Below are positions 1 to 4,782 of a stretch of DNA of 5,781 bases, piece after piece. The stretch lies in contig DKBA01000152.1 in assembly GCA_002450985.1 (NCBI GenBank), positions 13,840 through 19,620 on the forward strand, given 5' to 3'. The translations under genes were made by a program, and so were the position numbers. The DNA comes from Acidimicrobiia bacterium UBA6912 (GTDB lineage Bacteria; Actinomycetota; Acidimicrobiia; Spongiisociales; UBA5794). The notes under the pieces were generated by a model. The model saw only the letters and a program-made list of their open reading frames with translations, searched no databases and was not told the origin of the DNA. The stretch's first letter is position 1, and every line of letters starts with the position of its first letter.

Positions 1-894
1 GCCGAGGACGACGGCAATCGCCAGCACCGCCGGGATGTCGCGGGGATCGGTGGACAGACCGAAGAACACGAAGAACACCGCCGCAAACAGGTCACGCAGC
101 GGCGTGAGCAGTGTCCTGGCGCGTTCTGCGCCTTCGCCGGCGAGGCTGATGCCGACGAGGAACGCCCCCACCGCCGCCGAGACGTTGACACCCTCGGCGA
201 TGCCGGCGACGAGCAATGTCAGGCCGAACACCGAGAGGAGGCTCACCTCGTCCGAGCGGTGGAACAGCACAGACCCGAAGCGGTCACCCGCTCGGTAGGC
301 CCCGGCGATCGCCGCGGCGACCAGGGCAATGGCGATCACGATCGTCAGCGCCGCGCTGCCGACGGTGCCGCCGAGCGCCAGCACGCCCAGCACCGGGAGC
401 AGCACGGCCATGGCGAGATCCTCGAACACGAGGATCGAGAGCACCACCGGCGTCTCCCGGTTTGCGGTCCATCCGAGATCGTTGAGCAGCTTGGCGATGA
501 CTCCGCTCGACGAGATGTAGGTGACGCCGCCGAGAAACAGCGCCGTCACGGGGCCCCACCCGAGGAGCAGTCCGGCGACCAGGCCCGGCGTGAAGTTGAG
601 GGCGAGGTCCACGAGGCCGGCCGGGGCCACGGACCGCATGCTCTGCACGAGCTCAGACGCCGAGTACTCGAGACCGAGCATGAGCAAAAGGAAGATGATC
701 CCGAGCTCGGCGCCGACCTCGATGAACTCCTCCGACGTCACGATCGGGACCAGTCCTCCCTCGCCGAGCGCCAGCCCCGCCAGGAGGTAGAAGGGGATCG
801 GGGAGATGGCGACCCGTCCGGCGAGGCGTGCGACGACGCCGAGGGTGAGCACGACCGCGCCGAGCTCAATCAGCAGGAGGGCGCCGTGATCCAT
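1..894 (-). CDS. CPA2-family cation/proton antiporter (KefB/KhtU-like), C-terminus cut off by window edge
   Basis: Reading from ATG at 894 gives 298 codons without a stop up to the left edge. The transporter domain of this family is usually about 380-400 residues, so roughly a quarter is missing. The protein is a very hydrophobic multi-span inner-membrane protein. Family landmarks are visible: LGLEYSASEL near residues 73-82, ISSSGVIAKLL near 127-137 (the SSTA..K motif), VLSILVFEDLAM near 151-162 with the expected ion-binding acid at D159, VNVSAAVGAFLVGISLA near 236-252, and LRDLFAAVFFVFFGLSTD near 266-283. By family it exchanges K+ or Na+ for H+ and serves pH and potassium homeostasis. The start lies 4 nt after the stop of the upstream RCK_C subunit gene, with only a weak GGGG-like ribosome site, so translation is probably coupled. 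The pair resembles Bacillus KhtTU and mycobacterial Rv3237c-Rv3236c. Ion specificity is inferred. Whether a soluble RCK domain follows at the C-terminus cannot be seen. Confidence 0.9.
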   Translation of the reverse strand, partial: MDHGALLLIELGAVVLTLGVVARLAGRVAISPIPFYLLAGLALGEGGLVPIVTSEEFIEVGAELGIIFLLLMLGLEYSASELVQSMRSVAPAGLVDLALNFTPGLVAGLLLGWGPVTALFLGGVTYISSSGVIAKLLNDLGWTANRETPVVLSILVFEDLAMAVLLPVLGVLALGGTVGSAALTIVIAIALVAAAIAGAYRAGDRFGSVLFHRSDEVSLLSVFGLTLLVAGIAEGVNVSAAVGAFLVGISLAGEGAERARTLLTPLRDLFAAVFFVFFGLSTDPRDIPAVLAIAVVLG

Positions 895-898
895 GCGG

Positions 899-1384
899 CT
901 ACCCCGTGCTCAGGATCTCACGCACGTTCTCGATGCCTTCCGGGGTGCCCACGACCACGAGCACGTCGCCTGCGTCGAGGTGGAAATCGGGGCCCGGCGC
1001 CGGGCTGGCGTTCTCGTTGCGGATCACGGCAACGACGGAGACGCCCGTTCGGGTGCGGATCCTCGCTTCGCCGATGGTCTTGTCGGCGTACGCCGTGCCT
1101 TCCTCGACGGTGAGCCAGTCGATGGCGAGGCCCTCGATCTGCTGCTGGAGCTGGGTGAGGCTCTCGATGATGCGCGATCCACCCAGGGCGTCGGAGAGGG
1201 CATGGCTGTCGTCGTCCGTGAGGTTGAGGGTGAGCGACGTCGTGTCGGGGTCGTCGGGCGGGCAGATGAACAGCTCGCGGCGCCCAGTGCGATGGTGGAT
1301 CACCCCGACGCGCTGGCCCTCCTCGGTGACGAAGTCGTATCTGATCCCGAGCCCGGGGAGCGGGGTCTCCTCGATCCGCGCCAC
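899..1384 (-). CDS. RCK_C (TrkA_C) regulatory subunit of a cation/proton antiporter, KhtT-like
   Basis: This is a 161-residue soluble cytoplasmic protein. The N-terminal part (about 1-60, with LPGLGIRYDFVTEEGQRVGV near 9-28) matches the N-terminal domain seen in KhtT-type subunits. The C-terminal part (about 87-160) is an RCK_C/TrkA_C domain, recognisable from TGVSVVAVIRNENASPAP near 113-130 and AGDVLVVVGT near 138-147. Length agrees with KhtT (about 165 residues). The start is GTG at 1384, chosen because a GAGGAGG ribosome site lies 9 nt upstream. It ends 4 nt before the antiporter ATG, so the two form one operon and presumably one complex. In Bacillus, KhtT gates KhtU and its RCK_C domain binds cyclic di-AMP. 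Many actinobacteria make c-di-AMP, so ligand control is plausible here, but no ligand residue can be assigned by eye. Confidence in the family is high, in the ligand low. Confidence 0.9.
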   Translation of the reverse strand: MARIEETPLPGLGIRYDFVTEEGQRVGVIHHRTGRRELFICPPDDPDTTSLTLNLTDDDSHALSDALGGSRIIESLTQLQQQIEGLAIDWLTVEEGTAYADKTIGEARIRTRTGVSVVAVIRNENASPAPGPDFHLDAGDVLVVVGTPEGIENVREILSTG

Positions 1385-1464
1385 GACAATCGACCTCCTC
1401 GACGCTGGTGGGGCGGCACCCTAGCCCTAGCCGGGGTTCGGCTGCTGAGACGAGTGGCGCTCCA
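1385..1464 (-). other. 80-bp intergenic region between ABC permease and antiporter operon
   Basis: This gap separates two functional units on the same strand. It contains the ribosome site at 1394-1400 and a short tandem TAGGGC/TAGGGT around 1420-1431. The second copy fits a loose TAnnnT -10 box, but I find no convincing -35 at the right distance. A weak GGTG-n6-CACC inverted repeat lies at 1407-1420 without a T-tract, so it is not a good intrinsic terminator. The antiporter operon may have a promoter here or be reached by read-through. The sequence does not settle this. Confidence 0.4.
1394..1400 (-). promoter_or_regulatory. Ribosome binding site deciding the GTG start of the RCK_C subunit
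   Basis: On the minus strand this reads GAGGAGG, 9 nt upstream of the GTG at 1384-1382. A TTG at 1389-1387 also lies downstream but is out of frame, so GTG is the best start. Confidence 0.75.
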
Positions 1465-3126
1465 TCAGCCAGTCTGGCGCAGGTCCCTCCGTTGGAACAG
1501 CCACACCGAGGCGGAGACGAGCACCGCCGCGGCGGCGGCCAGGACTCCGGCGTGGGCCCAGTTCATGCCGTTCGCCAGCGGATCGCTCTCCAGGTAGTAG
1601 TAGAAGGGCGTCAGCCGAGCCAGACCGGCGAGGCTGTCGTTGAGTGGCAGCAGCGCCTGGGCGAGGTAGAGGACCAGCGCGGCGCCGACCGTGCCGAAGG
1701 TGGCGATGCGGGCCCGTCCGGTGGCGGCACCGAGGGCCAGGGCGAGCCCGCCGAACACCAGCCCGAGCAACGTGACCAGGAGGCAGATGGCGGCGATGTT
1801 GCCGACGTCGAGGCCGAGATTCCCGAGCAGCGAGCCGATGGTGACCCCGGCGAAGGTCGCAACGCCCACGATGGCCACGAGCAGCACCATGGCCACCGCC
1901 TTCTCCCGCAGCACCGAGGCACGCGACACCGGGTTGGACAGCAACAGCCCCATCGTGCGGTGTGACTCCTCGCCGGCCAACGCCTTGGCGCCGACGGCGA
2001 TGCCGACGGTCATGACCGCGATCGGCGCCATCAGGCCGAACGTCTCGCCGCGATACCAGCCCACCGGCGTGCTCATGTCGCCGGTGCCGCCGCCGAGCAT
2101 CGTCTTCACCGCATCCGGCAGACCCGAGAAGTCGAGCAGGCTGGTGTCTATGAGGTTGAACATCGGGCCGATGGCGACTCCCATCAGGCCGAACATGAGC
2201 CCCGCCACCACCATCGTGAGGCCCTGGTGCTCCGAGGCGGTCTTGATCCAGATGCGAGACACCCGGGTCGACCCGGCGAGGCGGTCGGCGAACTGCTTGG
2301 TCATCGGGTTGGCCCGGAGCCGGTCGACGAGCGACACCCCGACGCTGCGGTCCCACAGATCCCGCCGGTTGACCCCAACGACGGCGGCGACGGCGAACAG
2401 CGCGCCGCCGGCGAGCAGCACGGCGACGTGGCCCCAGGCGACGCCGTTGTTCACCGGGGCGGCGCCGTCGTAGTAGTACCACGGGAACACCTTGGCGACG
2501 TTCTCCCACCCACCGACGAGGGGGAACAGTCCCGCGCCGAACAGCGACACCACCATCACCCCAGACGCGGTCCCCGCCGCGGTGGTGGTGCTGCCGGTCC
2601 AGGCGCCGACGGCCAGCGCCAGCAGCCCGTAGAAGATGGCGTTGACGAACATGTGGAACATCAGCGCCTCGATGTGGAATCCACCCACCGCCACGTCGAA
2701 GAGGGCCGGGGCGATGCGGGCCCCGGCCCACGCCACGACGGTGCCGAGGGCGGCGATGAGCACCAGCGCTCCGGCCTTGGACACGAGGACGTGGGTGCGG
2801 CTCTTCGGGTTTGCCAGCAGCAGGCCGATGGTGCCGTCACGCTCCTCGCCGGCTATGGCCGAGGCGCCGATCGCGATGGCGATGCCGGCCAGGGTGAGGG
2901 CGCCGTACGTTCCGTACACGGCGCCGTAGGCGATCCCGGCGAGGTCGGATCCCTCGGGGAAGTTGAACAGAGACCGCACCGCCTCCGGCAAGTCCGAGTA
3001 CACCGACAGGTCGAACTGCTGGTACAGCGGCATCGCCAGGATCAGCATCGCCGCCAACGCTCCCGAACCGATGACCATGCCCCGCCAGCGGTCGCGCGCG
3101 GTCTTGGTGAGGACGGTGGCGAGCAT
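1465..3126 (-). CDS. ABC-2 type efflux permease, two tandem homologous halves (tetronasin/multidrug exporter type)
   Basis: This 553-residue integral membrane protein forms the channel of an ABC exporter. About twelve hydrophobic segments can be picked out, six per half. The halves are homologous: AGEE at 92-95 and 384-387, GLLLANPKSR (101-110) and GLLLSNPVSR (393-402), WYYY (216-219) and FYYY (508-511), and RRDL at 254-257 and 546-549. All four correspond at a constant offset of 292 residues. Each half is therefore one ABC-2 permease unit, joined by a polar linker near 258-290. One polypeptide probably replaces the usual permease dimer. ATG at 3126 is chosen for its perfect GGAGGTGA site and because it overlaps the ATPase stop by 1 nt (TGATG). 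Family, size and order match actinobacterial exporters such as M. tuberculosis Rv1217c (about 548 residues), implicated in multidrug efflux, and the Streptomyces tetronasin exporter. The substrate here is unknown. The gene ends the operon. Confidence 0.92.
   Translation of the reverse strand: MLATVLTKTARDRWRGMVIGSGALAAMLILAMPLYQQFDLSVYSDLPEAVRSLFNFPEGSDLAGIAYGAVYGTYGALTLAGIAIAIGASAIAGEERDGTIGLLLANPKSRTHVLVSKAGALVLIAALGTVVAWAGARIAPALFDVAVGGFHIEALMFHMFVNAIFYGLLALAVGAWTGSTTTAAGTASGVMVVSLFGAGLFPLVGGWENVAKVFPWYYYDGAAPVNNGVAWGHVAVLLAGGALFAVAAVVGVNRRDLWDRSVGVSLVDRLRANPMTKQFADRLAGSTRVSRIWIKTASEHQGLTMVVAGLMFGLMGVAIGPMFNLIDTSLLDFSGLPDAVKTMLGGGTGDMSTPVGWYRGETFGLMAPIAVMTVGIAVGAKALAGEESHRTMGLLLSNPVSRASVLREKAVAMVLLVAIVGVATFAGVTIGSLLGNLGLDVGNIAAICLLVTLLGLVFGGLALALGAATGRARIATFGTVGAALVLYLAQALLPLNDSLAGLARLTPFYYYLESDPLANGMNWAHAGVLAAAAAVLVSASVWLFQRRDLRQTG
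1480..2001 (-). repeat. Internal protein repeat, copy 2 (C-terminal permease half)
   Basis: Residues 376-549 of the permease, the partner of copy 1. Shared landmarks in order are AGEE, T.GLLL.NP.SR, VL..KA, YYY, NG..W.H and RRDL. Confidence 0.8.
2356..2877 (-). repeat. Internal protein repeat, copy 1 (N-terminal permease half)
   Basis: Residues 84-257 of the permease align without a net gap to residues 376-549. The similarity is at protein level. The DNA has diverged, so this is an old duplication rather than a recent tandem copy. Confidence 0.8.
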
Positions 3127-4046
3127 CAGGCGGTCACCTCCGCCACGTCCCGGGCCTCGTCCCGGTAGTACGTCAGGAAGATCTCCTCGAGGTCGGCCTC
3201 CTGGGTGTGGATGTCCACGACGTCATACCGGTCGGCCACCGTTTTGAGCAGCGCCGCCATCTGCCCGTCGTAGGAGAGCACGGCCCGGTGGTTCTCGATC
3301 TCGACGTCGCGGACCCCGGGCACGGCGGCGAACACCGAGGCCTCGACCGGCGAGGTGAAGTCGAGCTCGACCCGGCGGATCGCCTTGGAGCGCAGCTCGG
3401 ACACGCCCTCGAGGGCGATGAGGTGGCCGTGGCGGATGATCCCCACCCGGTCGGCCACCCGCTGCACCTCGGACAGGGTGTGGCTGGAGAGGAACACCGT
3501 CCGACCCTCGGCGGCGACCTCACGCATCATCGTCTGGAACTCCCGCTGCACGAGGGGGTCGAGCCCGGAGCTCGGTTCGTCCATCATCAGCACCTGGGGC
3601 CGGTTCATGAACGCCTGGATGAGGCCCACCTTCTGGCGGTTTCCCGACGACAGGTCGCCGACCTTCTTGGACAGGTCGGCATCGAGCCGATCCGCCAGCG
3701 TGTCGACGTAGCCCCAGTCCACGCCGCCACGAAGGTTGGCGAAGTAGGTGAGGGTGTCCTGCCCGGTCAGGTTCGGGTACATCGCCAGGTCCCCGGGGAC
3801 GTACCCGATGTGGCGCCGGATCTGGACAGATTCGGTGTGGGTGTCCATCCCGAGGATCGACGCCTTCCCTGCGGTGGGACGGATCTCGTCCATGAGCGTG
3901 CGGATGGTCGTGGTCTTGCCGGCACCGTTGGGGCCGAGGAACCCGAACACCTCGCCGGTGCGCACGTCGAGGTCGAGGTCGACGAGGGCGTGGACTTCGC
4001 CGTAGTGCTTGGTCAGGCCCTCGGTGTGGATGGCGATGTCGGTCAT
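3126..4046 (-). CDS. ABC transporter ATP-binding subunit of the drug-type exporter
   Basis: This 306-residue cytoplasmic ATPase energises the permease encoded next. Walker A is GPNGAGKT at 38-45. The signature loop is LSSGNRQ at 132-138, a variant of LSGGQ common in this exporter group. Walker B is VLMMDEP at 152-158 with catalytic E157, the D-loop is SGLD at 160-163, and the switch histidine is H189 in SSH. The last 80 or so residues form a small C-terminal extension typical of drug/antibiotic exporter ATPases. The frame is open far upstream to 4646, but ATG at 4046 is the real start: GGAGG sits 6 nt before it, residues 5 onward match the family N-terminus, and the upstream part only shadows the TetR gene. 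It overlaps the TetR stop by 4 nt (ATGA) and the permease start by 1 nt, indicating translational coupling. Order and size resemble Rv1218c (about 311 residues). Confidence 0.95.
   Translation of the reverse strand: MTDIAIHTEGLTKHYGEVHALVDLDLDVRTGEVFGFLGPNGAGKTTTIRTLMDEIRPTAGKASILGMDTHTESVQIRRHIGYVPGDLAMYPNLTGQDTLTYFANLRGGVDWGYVDTLADRLDADLSKKVGDLSSGNRQKVGLIQAFMNRPQVLMMDEPSSGLDPLVQREFQTMMREVAAEGRTVFLSSHTLSEVQRVADRVGIIRHGHLIALEGVSELRSKAIRRVELDFTSPVEASVFAAVPGVRDVEIENHRAVLSYDGQMAALLKTVADRYDVVDIHTQEADLEEIFLTYYRDEARDVAEVTA
3134..3141 (-). promoter_or_regulatory. Ribosome binding site of the ABC permease, inside the ATPase 3' end
   Basis: On the minus strand this reads GGAGGTGA, a complete match to the 16S anti-Shine-Dalgarno, 7 nt before the permease ATG. 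It encodes the last codons of the ATPase. Confidence 0.8.
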
Positions 4047-4732
4047 GTGGTTCCTCCGGTCGGGCCGGTCATCCCGGCGACGGCGTCGCGAATGTGGCTG
4101 GCGAAGGCCTGGGTGAAGATGCCTTCGCCGATGATCTCGTAGGCAGGCCCTGCGTACGCGGGGAAGGACGGGTCGGTGCCGAATCCGGGCTCCGTGGGGT
4201 CGACACCGAGCAGGCGTTGCATGTGCCTGTGGAGCACGAGGCCGCCGAGCGACCACAGCACCATGACGGTGGCGGCACCGTGCAGATCGTCGAGGGGGCG
4301 CACCAGGCCCGTCTCGATACCCTGCGTCAGGTAGTCGACCGCGTCGGTCACGAGGTCGTCGACCAGGCGATCGACCGCGGGGGAGTCGTCGACCAGCACG
4401 TGGGCGAGGTAGCCGCCGAGGTGGCCGATGTCGGCGTCCCGCCACGCCGCCGTGACATCGAGACCCAGGCCGGCGCCGATCGCCTCCTGTTTGGTGTGCC
4501 GGATGACGGCGGCGACGTGCTCGTCGCAGGCGGCCCGCAACCCGTCCATCGACCCGAAATGGTGGATGACCAGCCCCGGCGACACTCCGGCCTCTCTCGC
4601 CACCCTGCGGGCCGTCGTTCCGCCCACGCCGAACCTGGCGTAGCACTCGATGGCGGCGTCGCGGATGCGGGCGGAGGTGGTGCGGTCGTCGGTTGGTGCT
4701 CCGACGGCGGCGGACGGGCGTGCTGAATCCAT
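4043..4732 (-). CDS. TetR/AcrR-family transcriptional repressor, first gene of the ABC exporter operon
   Basis: This 229-residue DNA-binding regulator presumably represses its own operon and is released by an exporter substrate. The N-terminal TetR domain spans about 20-70: IRDAAIECYARFGVGGTTARRVAREAGVSPGLVIHHFGS is read here in two parts, helix 1 from residue 23 and the helix-turn-helix RRVAREAGVSPGLVIHHFGS at 42-61. The remainder (about 75-220) is a helical ligand and dimerisation domain with low conservation, as usual in the family. ATG at 4732 is the likely start. There is no Shine-Dalgarno before it, but a -10 box lies 7 nt upstream, which suggests a leaderless transcript. The stop overlaps the ATPase ATG by 4 nt. 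The arrangement regulator-ATPase-fused permease is that of M. tuberculosis Rv1219c-Rv1218c-Rv1217c, where Rv1219c is a TetR-type repressor. Family is certain. Ligand and orthology are inferred. Confidence 0.93.
   Translation of the reverse strand: MDSARPSAAVGAPTDDRTTSARIRDAAIECYARFGVGGTTARRVAREAGVSPGLVIHHFGSMDGLRAACDEHVAAVIRHTKQEAIGAGLGLDVTAAWRDADIGHLGGYLAHVLVDDSPAVDRLVDDLVTDAVDYLTQGIETGLVRPLDDLHGAATVMVLWSLGGLVLHRHMQRLLGVDPTEPGFGTDPSFPAYAGPAYEIIGEGIFTQAFASHIRDAVAGMTGPTGGTT
4053..4057 (-). promoter_or_regulatory. Ribosome binding site deciding the ABC ATPase start
   Basis: On the minus strand this reads GGAGG, 6 nt before the ATPase ATG at 4046. It lies within the last codons of the TetR gene, so regulator translation probably feeds the ATPase. 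Confidence 0.8.
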
Positions 4733-4758
4733 GTTCAGTATTTTAAACGTTCGTTCAG
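4723..4758. repeat. GTTCAG direct repeats and CTGAA/TTCAG inverted repeat at the TetR start
   Basis: On the plus strand GTTCAG occurs at 4733-4738 and 4753-4758, exactly 20 bp apart, about two helical turns. CTGAA at 4723-4727 and TTCAG at 4734-4738 form an inverted repeat with a 6-bp spacer that spans the ATG. These may be extra half-sites for the repressor, or chance in a short region. Confidence 0.35.
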
Positions 4759-4769
4759 CTCGATGTCGG
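4740..4769 (-). promoter_or_regulatory. Probable promoter of the TetR-ABC operon, leaderless
   Basis: On the minus strand a TAAAAT box (4745-4740) agrees with the -10 consensus at five of six positions and ends 7 nt before the TetR ATG. This places the transcription start at or next to the A of ATG. A CCGACA (4769-4764) gives a four-of-six -35 with an 18-nt spacer. This short AT-rich patch stands out from the GC-rich surroundings. No ribosome site precedes the ATG, which fits leaderless initiation, common in actinobacteria. Confidence 0.6.
4744..4757. promoter_or_regulatory. Candidate TetR operator, 14-bp near-palindrome over the -10 box
   Basis: The plus strand reads TAAACG-TT-CGTTCA. The arms are inverted repeats with one mismatched pair and a TT centre. 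It covers the upstream edge of the -10 box and part of the spacer, so a bound repressor would block polymerase. Position directly before a TetR gene supports autoregulation. Binding is inferred, not shown. Confidence 0.55.
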
Positions 4770-4782
4770 CGGACGGAGGTCC

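Noticed and set aside
259..1113. Long open frame on the plus strand, opposite the antiporter and the RCK_C gene
   Set aside because: The predicted protein is very rich in R, E, H and G with no domain. It spans the boundary of two well-supported minus-strand genes and is a product of high GC content.
1407..1420. GGTG-n6-CACC hairpin after the permease, as a terminator
   Set aside because: It has a four-pair stem without a T-tract and lies close to the ribosome site of the next gene.
1427..2731. Minus-strand open frame of 434 codons within the ABC permease gene
   Set aside because: It is in a different frame from the permease and is arginine/glycine rich without membrane segments, so it is a shadow.
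3207..4142. Plus-strand open frame of about 311 codons opposite the ABC ATPase
   Set aside because: It mirrors conserved ATPase codons, shows low-complexity H/V/E/G composition and has no recognisable fold.
4047..4646. Upstream extension of the ABC ATPase frame
   Set aside because: It overlaps the TetR gene in another frame and is arginine-rich, whereas ATG at 4046 has a good ribosome site and the family N-terminus.
4771..4782. GGAC-GGAG-GTCC inverted repeat after the molybdoenzyme stop, as a terminator
   Set aside because: The stem is only 4 bp and no T-tract follows on the minus strand, too weak for an intrinsic terminator.
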